The position numbers and the translations under genes were made by a program. A stretch of 12,586 nucleotides of DNA from Pseudaestuariivita sp. (GTDB taxonomy: Bacteria > Pseudomonadota > Alphaproteobacteria > Rhodobacterales > Rhodobacteraceae). The notes beneath the pieces were generated by a model, which searched no databases, was not told where the DNA came from, and saw nothing but the letters and a program-made list of their open reading frames with translations. Position 1 is the first letter of the stretch; the number at the start of each line of letters is the position of its first letter. Below, piece after piece: positions 1 to 6,994 of the stretch. The stretch covers positions 9,078 through 21,663 of the forward strand of contig JAHDCH010000009.1 of NCBI GenBank assembly GCA_020629995.1. Direction: 5' to 3'.

Positions 1-333
1 GCCGCCGACCGCGAGAACGAGCGCGTGCGCAAACGCTATGACACGCTGAACGTGTCGTTCCTGACCTTCCTGGAAGGGATCGTAAAGCGCTGCATCACCT
101 CGAACACGGCGCTCAGCTTTTGCGGCGAAGACGCCGGTCGCCCGGTCGAGGCGGCGTGCCTTGCGGCCATGGGCCTGCGCACCTTGTCGATGCGCCCGGC
201 CTCGATCGGGCCGGTCAAGTCGCTGCTGCGGCGCACCAATATCACCGAGCTGTACGAGGTGATCGCCGAGGCGCGCGAGCGCGGCGACCAATCCGTGCGC
301 CCCGCCGTGACCGAATATCTGCGCCGCACCTAA
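1..333 (+). CDS. ptsP: Phosphoenolpyruvate-protein phosphotransferase (enzyme I-Ntr), C-terminal part
   Basis: Last 110 residues of enzyme I of the nitrogen phosphotransferase system; the gene begins before the window and is open from base 1. In this family the C-terminal TIM-barrel domain binds PEP and passes phosphate to a histidine in the N-terminal half, then to NPr and EIIA-Ntr; it is a cytoplasmic regulatory relay rather than a sugar importer. Visible here is the hallmark SFCGEDAGRP (residues 39-48 of the fragment), whose Cys41 matches the catalytic cysteine of enzyme I, and the following LSMRPASIGPVK stretch (62-73) close to the LSMSPASIGPVK of PtsP proteins. The GAF domain and phosphohistidine domain lie outside, so the assignment to PtsP rather than sugar-type PtsI rests on this C-terminal similarity. 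The stop codon (331-333) overlaps the stop of the convergent EcsC gene. Confidence 0.88.
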   Translation, partial: AADRENERVRKRYDTLNVSFLTFLEGIVKRCITSNTALSFCGEDAGRPVEAACLAAMGLRTLSMRPASIGPVKSLLRRTNITELYEVIAEARERGDQSVRPAVTEYLRRT

Positions 334-1109
334 GCCTTGTTGATGCGCGGCGGGTCCGTCCGCATCCGCAGGTCCGCCACCAGAACGTCATGCGGCAGCG
401 CCCTGTCCCGCGCCAGCCGGCGCAGGCGGAACATCACATGTGCCAGTTCCTGATAATAGCTGACATAGGCATAGTTCGTGGCCGCACCCGCCATGGCGCC
501 CAGCACGGGCACCGCTTGCGCCGCCAGCTTTTGCCCCAGCGCCGCGGCCAGCCGCGGCACCACCCGCGCCAGCACCGCGTTTACCGCTGTGCCCGAGATC
601 GCCGCCCGCGCCGTCAGGAACCCGAGGTCCACGCCTTCATCCTCGCCTGCAAGCGGCCCCTTGGCCGCCAGAACCAGCAGGCACTCTGTCTCGATCTCGG
701 GGTCTTTGGGATCGAACCCGTGTTCGACGGCCACGTTCTGGATTGCGCGCAGCAGCAACGTCGTGGTCACCGGCAGCTCCATCAGCGAAGACGGCACACC
801 GCCCAGACCGCCAGCCGCCCCCGAAGCCGTCGCGGCCAGTTTATCAAGCCACGGCACGCTGCTGCCGCCCACATCACGAGACGCCTGGGCGGCGCGCATG
901 GCGCCTTTCAGCGCGCGCAGAGTGGCGTCCTCCAGCGCGTCGCGCACGCCGCCGGGCAGCCGCGCCACCTGCGCCTCGGCCTGATCGCCGATAAAGTTCA
1001 GGACTTGCAGCCCAAGCCCGTCCGCCTTGGCATAGCGCCGCGCCAGAGCCTCGAGCTCTTGTTCGACCTCAGGCGGGATCACCACCACGTCCATGTCACC
1101 GCTGTCCAT
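330..1109 (-). CDS. EcsC family protein
   Basis: A 259-residue protein of the EcsC family (named after a Bacillus protein linked to an ABC transporter; biochemical role unknown). The two family signatures are present: a Gly/Ala-rich segment followed by ELPVTTTLLLRAIQNVA (around residues 107-123) with the acidic ETECLLVLA run after it, and near the C-terminus PVLGAMAGAATNYAYVSYYQ followed by AHVMFRLRRLA. The hydrophobic segments could bind membranes but no clear signal peptide is seen. I chose the ATG at 1109 because it follows a GGGGGAG ribosome site; an in-frame ATG seven codons upstream (1130) has no such site. It lies about 50 bp downstream of a GNAT gene on the same strand, probably co-transcribed. 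The leader contains a perfect 8-bp-arm inverted repeat. Family call is fairly sure; function unknown. Confidence 0.82.
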   Translation of the reverse strand: MDSGDMDVVVIPPEVEQELEALARRYAKADGLGLQVLNFIGDQAEAQVARLPGGVRDALEDATLRALKGAMRAAQASRDVGGSSVPWLDKLAATASGAAGGLGGVPSSLMELPVTTTLLLRAIQNVAVEHGFDPKDPEIETECLLVLAAKGPLAGEDEGVDLGFLTARAAISGTAVNAVLARVVPRLAAALGQKLAAQAVPVLGAMAGAATNYAYVSYYQELAHVMFRLRRLARDRALPHDVLVADLRMRTDPPRINKA

Positions 1110-1113
1110 GCTG

Positions 1114-1120
1114 CTCCCCC
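1114..1120 (-). promoter_or_regulatory. Ribosome-binding site of the EcsC gene
   Basis: On the minus strand this reads GGGGGAG, 4 nt before the ATG at 1109. It favours that start over the in-frame ATG at 1130, which has no purine-rich tract before it. Its first two G residues are also the end of the 3' arm of the inverted repeat at 1119-1143. Confidence 0.55.
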
Positions 1121-1143
1121 GATGTTTCATCTATTAACATCGG
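1119..1143 (-). repeat. Inverted repeat, 8-bp arms, in the EcsC gene leader
   Basis: CCGATGTT (1119-1126) and AACATCGG (1136-1143) are exact reverse complements separated by 9 nt of AT-rich sequence. The repeat sits in the roughly 50-bp gap between the GNAT stop and the EcsC start, ending in the EcsC ribosome-binding site. There is no T-tract after it in either direction, so an intrinsic terminator is unlikely. It could be a protein-binding operator or an RNA hairpin that affects ribosome access; the sequence alone does not decide. Confidence 0.6.
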
Positions 1144-1160
1144 AACGCTCCTGCGCGATT

Positions 1161-1661
1161 TCAACCCGGCTGGGTCACATCTCCGGCCACGCCGTCCCAT
1201 GCGCCTGGCACAAGGGCCAACCCCAGAACGCGTGCAGGGTTTGTGGGGGGCGGCATATGCACCCCTTCCAGCTGCTGAAAGCCGAACCGCCCGTAATAGG
1301 GCGCATCGCCAACCAGCAAGACGCGGTCCCACCCGGCCTTGGCTGCGCGCTCCAGAGCGGTCAGCATCAGCTCGGCGCCAAGGCCTTCGCCCTGCCGTGT
1401 CGGGTGCACCGCAATCGGCCCCAGAAGCAACGCGCGCGCCGTGCCGATCTGCACCTCCCAGAACCGGATCGCGCCTCCGACAACGCCGTCCTGCCGTGCG
1501 ACAAGGCACAGATCGCGCACCGGGTCGGCCCCGTCGCGCAACCGGTACGACGACAGCGCCTCGCGCCCGGGCGCAAAGCACAGATCGAACAAGGCTTCGA
1601 CCTCCCACCGATCCTCCGGCTGTTCCTGGCTCAGCACGCGCGTCCACCGTCCCGGTTGCAT
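1161..1661 (-). CDS. GNAT family N-acetyltransferase (YhbS-like)
   Basis: A 166-residue single-domain acetyltransferase that should transfer an acetyl group from acetyl-CoA to an amine; the substrate is not known. The acetyl-CoA loop (motif A) is clear: LLLGPIAVHP (residues 78-87) leads into QGEGLG (90-95), matching Q/R-x-x-G-x-G/A, followed by an amphipathic helix. The YYGRFGF segment (122-128) is the usual closing motif of the YhbS-type branch. The reading frame is closed by a stop just upstream of the ATG, so the start cannot be further out; the purine tract immediately before the ATG is too close for an ideal ribosome site. It is divergent from the flavin reductase gene (58 bp between starts) and upstream of the EcsC gene in the same direction. 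Subfamily is sure, substrate unknown. Confidence 0.87.
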   Translation of the reverse strand: MQPGRWTRVLSQEQPEDRWEVEALFDLCFAPGREALSSYRLRDGADPVRDLCLVARQDGVVGGAIRFWEVQIGTARALLLGPIAVHPTRQGEGLGAELMLTALERAAKAGWDRVLLVGDAPYYGRFGFQQLEGVHMPPPTNPARVLGLALVPGAWDGVAGDVTQPG

Positions 1662-1719
1662 TCCCCCGTCCCGGCCCTATCACGAGGCAAAGCGCCCACG
1701 CAAACCTCAGGAACCGCAG

Positions 1720-2325
1720 ATGTATTACGAACCAAAAAACGGGCATGGCCTGCCACACAACCCGTTCAACGCCCTGATCGCGCCGCGCCCCATCGCGTGG
1801 ATTTCAACCCGGTCGGACAGCGGCACCGCAAATCTCGCGCCTTACAGCTTTTTCAACGGTGTCTCGTACGAGCCGCCCCAGATCATGTTCGCCTCGACCT
1901 CCGCCAAGGCAGACCAGGACAACACCAAGGACACCGTTGCCAATATCCGCGCCACGGGATGCTTTGCCGTGAACCTTGTCAGCTATGACCTGCGCGACGC
2001 CATGAATGTGACCTCCGAGCATTTCGACAAGGACACCGACGAATTCGCCCGCGCCGGCCTCACGCCTGCACCCTGCTCGGCCATCGACTGCCCTCGCGTT
2101 GCCGAGGCCCCCGCAACGCTGGAATGCCGGCTGGTACAGATCACCCGGCTGCCGGGTCAGTCGAACTATGTCGTCTTTGGCGAAGTCGTCGGCGTGCATA
2201 TCGACGACACCATCCTGAAGGACGGCATGGTGGACGTGACCTCGTTCCAGCTGCTCTCGCGCCTCGGCTACCGCGATTACACCCGCGTGACCGAAGCCTT
2301 TACCCTGGCGCGCCCCGATGACTGA
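1720..2325 (+). CDS. Flavin reductase family protein (FMN-binding split barrel)
   Basis: A 201-residue protein of the flavin reductase / DIM6-NTAB family. These bind FMN in a split beta-barrel and commonly reduce flavin with NAD(P)H, often for a partner monooxygenase; some members have other roles. Family marks are APRPIAWIST (residues 21-30), NLAPYSFFNGVS (38-49), the DTVANIRATGCFAVNLV region (71-87), the DEFARAGLTP segment (107-116) and VFGEVVGVHIDD (152-163). The start at 1720 is supported by CAGGAA six nt upstream; longer in-frame extensions run into the antisense GNAT region and have no family similarity. The last 8 bp overlap the next gene, which suggests translational coupling. No monooxygenase partner is present in the window, so the actual electron acceptor is unknown. 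Confidence 0.88.
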   Translation: MYYEPKNGHGLPHNPFNALIAPRPIAWISTRSDSGTANLAPYSFFNGVSYEPPQIMFASTSAKADQDNTKDTVANIRATGCFAVNLVSYDLRDAMNVTSEHFDKDTDEFARAGLTPAPCSAIDCPRVAEAPATLECRLVQITRLPGQSNYVVFGEVVGVHIDDTILKDGMVDVTSFQLLSRLGYRDYTRVTEAFTLARPDD

Positions 2326-2974
2326 GCACCCGATCATCCCGCTGCCCAGCCCGGACGAGCCGCACCCGATCATCCTGCCCGATGGCACGCGGGTGCCAAG
2401 CACCGTGCAATTGTCGGCCGTGACCGATCATCCCAACTTTCACGTGGGCGCATGGAGCTATGCCTCTTCGTTCGATCCGCCCTCGAACTGGGTGGGCAGG
2501 CTTGCGCCCTATCTGTTCCCGAACGTCCCCGACCAGATCCATATCGGCAAGTTCTGTCAGATCGCGCACGGCGTCACCTTTGTCAGCGCTGCGGCCAATC
2601 ACTGGATGGACGGGCCGTCGACCTACCCGTTTCCGGTCCTCGACATGACGCGGCACCTGCCCTTGCCGCCCGACAGCCGCGATATCACCATCGGGCATGA
2701 TGTCTGGCTTGGCTATGGCGCGCTGGTTCTGGCCGGCAGCACGATCGGCAATGGCGCGATCATCGGTGCCGGAGCGGTGGTGCGCGGGGCGGTGCCGGAC
2801 TATGCGGTGGTCATCGGCAATCCCGGGCGGGTCGTGCGCAAACGCTACTCCGATGCCGATATCACCACGCTGAATCGCCTTGGCTGGTGGGACTGGCCGC
2901 CCGAGCGGATCGAAGCGGCCCAGCCCGCGCTGGTTTCGGGCACAGTCGCCGACCTTGCGGCATTCGCACCCTGA
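2318..2974 (+). CDS. Hexapeptide-repeat acetyltransferase, xenobiotic (CatB/Vat) type
   Basis: A 218-residue left-handed beta-helix acyltransferase. In this family, trimers transfer acetyl from acetyl-CoA to a hydroxyl of substrates such as chloramphenicol or streptogramin A, although many chromosomal members act on unknown compounds. Visible features are the QIHIGKFCQIAHGVTF coil (residues 73-88); the SAAANHWMDGPSTYPF motif (90-105), where His95 matches the catalytic histidine of the XAT group; then DITIGHDVWLGYGALVLAG and STIGNGAIIGAGAVVRG, typical hexapeptide repeats (122-157), and IGNPGRVVRKR (166-176). The N-terminal 40 residues are proline-rich and less typical. The ATG lies inside the end of the flavin reductase gene (8-bp overlap). 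Whether it gives drug resistance cannot be told; a core-chromosome location and base composition like its neighbours argue for a housekeeping or secondary-metabolite substrate. Confidence 0.85.
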   Translation: MTEHPIIPLPSPDEPHPIILPDGTRVPSTVQLSAVTDHPNFHVGAWSYASSFDPPSNWVGRLAPYLFPNVPDQIHIGKFCQIAHGVTFVSAAANHWMDGPSTYPFPVLDMTRHLPLPPDSRDITIGHDVWLGYGALVLAGSTIGNGAIIGAGAVVRGAVPDYAVVIGNPGRVVRKRYSDADITTLNRLGWWDWPPERIEAAQPALVSGTVADLAAFAP

Positions 2975-3019
2975 CGAAGGTCCCGGGTGGGCGGGCCTCG
3001 TCGCAGACGGGGTCGCCCA

Positions 3020-3038
3020 GGCGGGGCTAGTGCCCGCC
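3020..3038. terminator. Possible hairpin between the convergent acetyltransferase and sulP genes
   Basis: The 52-bp gap between the two convergent stop codons is GC-rich. A short imperfect stem (GGC, a one-base bulge, GGGC, loop TAGT, then GCCCGCC) spans the sulP stop codon. A second possible pairing joins 2989-2996 with 3032-3039 over a 35-nt loop. No T-tract follows in either direction, so this is only a weak terminator candidate. Confidence 0.22.
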
Positions 3039-4655
3039 CGAGAACAGGCCGCGATGCACGGCGTAATCGGCCGCGATCTGGTATTCGGGATCGTCCTCGG
3101 CCTTGACCACGATCAGCCCGGCCTTGGACAGGATGCGCCGGCAGTCTCGCGACAGGTGGCGCAGTTCCAGCTCCTTGCCTTCCTCGGCATAGCGGCCCGC
3201 CATCGTCTCGATCGCGTTCAGCGCCGACTGGTCCGCCACGCGGCTGTCGGCAAAATCCACCACCACGCGGCCCGGATCACCCTTGACGTCAAACAGCTCC
3301 TGAAACCCTTCGGCCGAGCCAAAGAACAGCGGCCCGTTCACCTGGTACACCTTGGCTCCCTCGGGCGTCACATACGCCTTGGCCGAGATGCGCTTGGCGT
3401 TTTGCCAGCTGTATTGCAGGGCCGAGACGATCACGCCCACCACCACCGCCACCGCAAGGTCTTCGAGCACCGTCACCACGGTCACCAGCAGCATCACGAA
3501 CGTCGCGAACTTGGGCGCCACGCGCATGATGCGGAACGTGTTCCAGGCAAAGGTGCCGATCACCACCATGAACATCACCCCCACCAGTGCGGCCAGCGGG
3601 ATCTGTTCGATCAGCGGCGAGGCAAACAGGATGAATGACAGCAGAAACAGTGCCGCCGCCGTGCCCGCAATCCGCGTCCGCCCTCCCGAGCGCACGTTGA
3701 TCATCGACTGCCCGATCATCGCGCAGCCGCCCATCCCGCCGAAAAAGCCGGTGACGGTGTTGGCGATCCCCTGCGCCACGCATTCCTGGGACGCGCCGCC
3801 GCGCTGGTCGGTCATCTGGTTGACCAGGTTCAGCGTCAGCAGGCTTTCGATCAGGCCGATGGCCGCAAGAATGATCGCGTAGGGCAGGATGATCTCAAAC
3901 GTTTCCCAGTTCATCGGCACCATGGGCACGTGAAACGGCGGCAGACCGCCTTCGATCGAGGCCATGTCGCCTACGCGCGGGATCGGCAGGTCAAAGGCGA
4001 TCACGATCACCGCCACGATCACGATGGCGGCCAGCGGCGCAGGCACCGCCGTCGTCACCTTGGGCAGCAGCCAGATGATCGCCATAGTCAGCGCCACACC
4101 TGCCAGCATCAGGTACAAAGGCAGGCCCGACAGCCATTCGCCCCCCGACATGCCGTGGCCCGACGCCTCGGCCGTGCCCGGCACCTGAAATTGCGTCAGC
4201 TGCGCGAGGAAAATCACAATGGCCAGCCCGTTCACAAAGCCCAGCATCACCGCATGCGGCACCAGCCGGATGAACTTGCCCAGCCGGAACACCCCCGCGG
4301 CAATCTGCAACAGACCCATCAGCACCACGGTGGCAAAGAGATATTCGACGCCGTGTTCCGCCACCAGCGCCACCATCACCACGGCCAAGGCGCCCGTCGC
4401 GCCCGAGATCATGCCGGGCCGCCCGCCGATCAGCGCCGTGATCAGACCAACCAGAAACGCCGCATAAAGCCCCACCAGAGGATGCACCCCGGCAACAAAG
4501 GCAAAGGCCACCGCTTCGGGCACCAGCGCCAGTGCGACAGTCAGGCCGGACAGGATCTCGGTCTTGAGCATCACCGGGAACGGGCGGTTGTCGCTTTCGG
4601 GACGCAAGGTCAGCGACAGGTTGCGGGCAAAATCGGAATAAGAGGAAATGGCCAA
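3027..4655 (-). CDS. SulP family inorganic anion transporter with STAS domain
   Basis: A multi-pass inner-membrane transporter of the SulP (SLC26) family, about 542 residues. Members import sulfate, bicarbonate, chloride or dicarboxylates, usually with H+ or Na+; the substrate here cannot be fixed from sequence. The membrane domain begins with ILSGLTVALALVPEAVAFAF, continues with the conserved PHAVMLGFVNGLAIVIFLAQL helix and many further hydrophobic segments, and ends near VVGVIVSALQYSWQ. After it comes a cytoplasmic STAS domain of about 110 residues with VVVDFADSRVADQSALNAI at its core; Asp-Gln-Ser (near 475-477) replaces the more usual Asp-x-Ser-Gly/Ala arrangement conservatively. I place the start at a TTG (4655) with GGGAG seven nt upstream; the frame stays open to 4748 but those 31 residues look unlike a family N-terminus. 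It is divergent from mtnP. Confidence 0.9.
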   Translation of the reverse strand: MAISSYSDFARNLSLTLRPESDNRPFPVMLKTEILSGLTVALALVPEAVAFAFVAGVHPLVGLYAAFLVGLITALIGGRPGMISGATGALAVVMVALVAEHGVEYLFATVVLMGLLQIAAGVFRLGKFIRLVPHAVMLGFVNGLAIVIFLAQLTQFQVPGTAEASGHGMSGGEWLSGLPLYLMLAGVALTMAIIWLLPKVTTAVPAPLAAIVIVAVIVIAFDLPIPRVGDMASIEGGLPPFHVPMVPMNWETFEIILPYAIILAAIGLIESLLTLNLVNQMTDQRGGASQECVAQGIANTVTGFFGGMGGCAMIGQSMINVRSGGRTRIAGTAAALFLLSFILFASPLIEQIPLAALVGVMFMVVIGTFAWNTFRIMRVAPKFATFVMLLVTVVTVLEDLAVAVVVGVIVSALQYSWQNAKRISAKAYVTPEGAKVYQVNGPLFFGSAEGFQELFDVKGDPGRVVVDFADSRVADQSALNAIETMAGRYAEEGKELELRHLSRDCRRILSKAGLIVVKAEDDPEYQIAADYAVHRGLFSGGH

Positions 4656-4662
4656 GAGGCGG

Positions 4663-4667
4663 CTCCC
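4663..4667 (-). promoter_or_regulatory. Ribosome-binding site deciding a TTG start for sulP
   Basis: On the minus strand GGGAG stands seven nt before TTG at 4655. The alternative upstream starts in the same frame (ATG at 4739, TTG at 4748) have no comparable tract, and the residues they would add are Arg-rich and unlike the short N-terminus usual before the first SulP helix. Confidence 0.55.
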
Positions 4668-4770
4668 GGAGGCTGAGATGTCTGGTTTGCCCGCGCGGCT
4701 AACACGGGCGGGCCGGATGTGCCACCTCGCGCGGCGCATCCCGGCCAATTATCCGGCGCAGGGCGCGGCA

Positions 4771-4785
4771 ATCTGCGGCGCAGAT
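4771..4785. repeat. Perfect 15-bp palindrome in the sulP-mtnP divergent region
   Basis: ATCTGCG and CGCAGAT flank a single central G, giving two exact 7-bp arms. It is centred about 93 bp before the mtnP ATG and about 123 bp before the sulP TTG. The size and position suit a dimeric regulator's operator; no regulator gene is next to it. As an RNA hairpin it would have too small a loop, which favours a DNA site. Confidence 0.55.
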
Positions 4786-4856
4786 GGGCAACCCGGGCCG
4801 CGGCGGCGCTTTGCCCCTTCCCTTTCGACCCATGGGACAGCACTGTTCCCCCAAAC

Positions 4857-4863
4857 AAGGAGG
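4857..4863 (+). promoter_or_regulatory. Strong ribosome-binding site of mtnP
   Basis: AAGGAGG lies seven nt before the ATG at 4871. It fixes the mtnP start there, although the frame stays open upstream to 4784. Confidence 0.85.
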
Positions 4864-4870
4864 CACGCGC

Positions 4871-5746
<876 letters not shown>

Positions 5747-5752
5747 CGGCCA

Positions 5753-6334
5753 ATGCGGCGGGGGCTGATCGCGCTGGTGGTTGTGATCGCGGTGTTTCTT
5801 GCACCGTGGTCAGCGCTGCGCGTCACGGCGCGGCTGCATACCCCGCAAGACGCGCCCCCGGTCGAGGCTGCGCTGATATTTGGCGCGCTGGTGCGCAGCG
5901 GCCAGATCAGCCCCCTGCACCGCGAACGGCTCGACGCCGGGCGCGTGATGCTGGAGGCCGGCACGGCCGACATGCTGGTGGTGTCCAACGCGGCCAAGGC
6001 CGCCCGCGCGATGGAAGATTATCTGCTGGCCCGCGGCGTGGCACCCGAACGGATTGAGCGTGACGGCTCTGCCGACAGCACCCCCGACACCTGCGCCAAC
6101 GAAGCCGCCCGCGCAGCTCCGCGCAAGGTCGCCTTTGTCAGCAACGCGTTTCACCTGCCCCGCATCCGTCTGCATTGCGCACCCTACGCGCTGGACGCAG
6201 TTCTGGTCGTTGCCGATGATCCGGGACGGGCTACGGCGCCTTTTCTCACCCGGCTGCGGGTGCGCAGCTACCGATTTTTGCGGGAAAACCTGCTGACCTG
6301 GGCTGTTCTCTTGCGGGTATATCCGACAGGGTGA
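5753..6334 (+). CDS. YdcF/SanA-like family protein (DUF218), membrane-anchored
   Basis: A 193-residue protein with an N-terminal hydrophobic segment (about residues 4-20) after two arginines. It probably acts as a membrane anchor and places the rest in the periplasm, as for SanA. The globular part has DUF218 features: a strand ending in LIFGALV (41-47), SPLHRERLDAG (53-63), VVSNAAKAARAMEDYLLARGV where the family usually has SGG..., the DGSADSTPDTCANE stretch (104-117) and VAFVSNAFHLPRIRL (126-140). The molecular function of the family is unsettled; proposals involve envelope integrity. Two cysteines (114 and 142) would both be periplasmic and could pair. It starts 6 bp after mtnP with a poor ribosome site, so translation is probably coupled. 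Its link to adenine salvage is not apparent. Confidence 0.82.
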   Translation: MRRGLIALVVVIAVFLAPWSALRVTARLHTPQDAPPVEAALIFGALVRSGQISPLHRERLDAGRVMLEAGTADMLVVSNAAKAARAMEDYLLARGVAPERIERDGSADSTPDTCANEAARAAPRKVAFVSNAFHLPRIRLHCAPYALDAVLVVADDPGRATAPFLTRLRVRSYRFLRENLLTWAVLLRVYPTG

Positions 6335-6351
6335 CGGCGCGCTGCGGGAAG

Positions 6352-6357
6352 AAGGAG
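6352..6357 (+). promoter_or_regulatory. Ribosome-binding site of the LysE-type exporter gene
   Basis: AAGGAG lies seven nt before the ATG at 6365. It is much stronger than the sites of the flanking ydcF-like and apt genes, so this gene may be translated independently within the operon. Confidence 0.8.
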
Positions 6358-6364
6358 ATCCACG

Positions 6365-6994
6365 ATGGCATTTGACGTTTGGCTGGCCTTTGCGCTGGCA
6401 TCCACCGTGCTGCTGGTGATCCCGGGGCCGACGCTGCTTTTGGTGCTCAGCTATGCGCTGACGCAGGGGCGGCGCACGGCGATTGCCTCGGCGCTGGGTG
6501 TGGCGGCAGGCGATCTGCTGGCCATGACCGCGTCGGTGATCGGGCTGGGCGCGCTGTTCCTGGCCTCGGCCACGGCGTTCACGGTGCTGAAATGGGTTGG
6601 GGCGGCCTATCTGATCTGGATGGGCGTGCGGATGCTTCTCGGCGCTGGCCGGGCGCCAGCGTTGACGTCAAAACCGGCGGGCGAGCCGGCGGGCAAGGTG
6701 TTTCGCGACCTTGCGACCGTGACGGCACTGAACCCCAAATCCAACACATTCTTCATCGCCTTTGTGCCCCAGTTCATCGACCCCGGTGCAGCCTTTGCCC
6801 CGCAGGCCGCCTTGCTGATCGTAACCTTTGTGGCCATCGCCGGGATCAATGCTTTGATCTTTGCGCTGGCTGCCAACGTCATGCGGCAGCGCATGACGCG
6901 GCCCGGGGTGCAGACCTGGCTGGCCCGGATCGGCGGCAGCACCTTGATCGCGATGGGCCTTGCCACTGCCAGCCTGAGAAAGGGCGCCGCATGA
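6365..6994 (+). CDS. LysE/RhtB family amino-acid exporter (translocator)
   Basis: A 209-residue inner-membrane protein of the LysE/RhtB superfamily, which exports amino acids or small derivatives such as homoserine, threonine or lysine using the proton gradient. The family pattern is complete: a first helix leading to [20 protein letters not shown] (residues 18-37), a second helix with [12 protein letters not shown] (41-52), [15 protein letters not shown] (77-91), the mid-protein [18 protein letters not shown] (120-137) and two C-terminal helices. About six membrane segments are seen. The substrate cannot be predicted. It lies 30 bp after the ydcF-like gene and shares an ATGA overlap with apt, so it is in the mtnP operon. 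An export role for a product of methylthioadenosine or methionine metabolism is possible but only an inference from position. Confidence 0.9.
   Translation: MAFDVWLAFALASTVLLVIPGPTLLLVLSYALTQGRRTAIASALGVAAGDLLAMTASVIGLGALFLASATAFTVLKWVGAAYLIWMGVRMLLGAGRAPALTSKPAGEPAGKVFRDLATVTALNPKSNTFFIAFVPQFIDPGAAFAPQAALLIVTFVAIAGINALIFALAANVMRQRMTRPGVQTWLARIGGSTLIAMGLATASLRKGAA

Larger units (their letters stand above)
4656..4870. promoter_or_regulatory. Divergent intergenic region between sulP and mtnP
   Basis: About 215 bp separate the two divergent starts, so promoters for both genes should lie here. It is mostly GC-rich; the only AT-rich patch is CCAATTAT at 4746-4753. A perfect 15-bp palindrome is at 4771-4785, and a weaker 4-2-4 dyad (ACAG-CA-CTGT) is inside 4837-4846. 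I could not identify convincing -35/-10 pairs by eye. Confidence 0.5.

Noticed and set aside
1662..1719. Search for a shared operator or promoter in the 58-bp divergent gap between the GNAT and flavin reductase genes.
   Set aside because: No inverted repeat longer than about 4 bp and no clear -35/-10 pair could be seen; promoters must exist here but cannot be placed.
120..1988. A 622-codon open frame on the plus strand running across the EcsC and GNAT genes.
   Set aside because: It is antisense to two genes with clear family motifs and its product is a His/Arg/Gln-rich composition typical of shadow frames in GC-rich DNA; no domain is recognisable.
2989..3039. Long-range complement GGGCGGGC / GCCCGCCC around the acetyltransferase-sulP junction as a terminator.
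   Set aside because: The loop would be 35 nt and there is no T-tract; such low-complexity GC words are expected here by chance.
4834..4850. GGGACAGCACTGTTCCC, a dyad just before the mtnP ribosome site.
   Set aside because: Only four contiguous paired bases around a 2-nt centre, and the outer pairs need a wobble; too weak to claim beside the better palindrome at 4771-4785.
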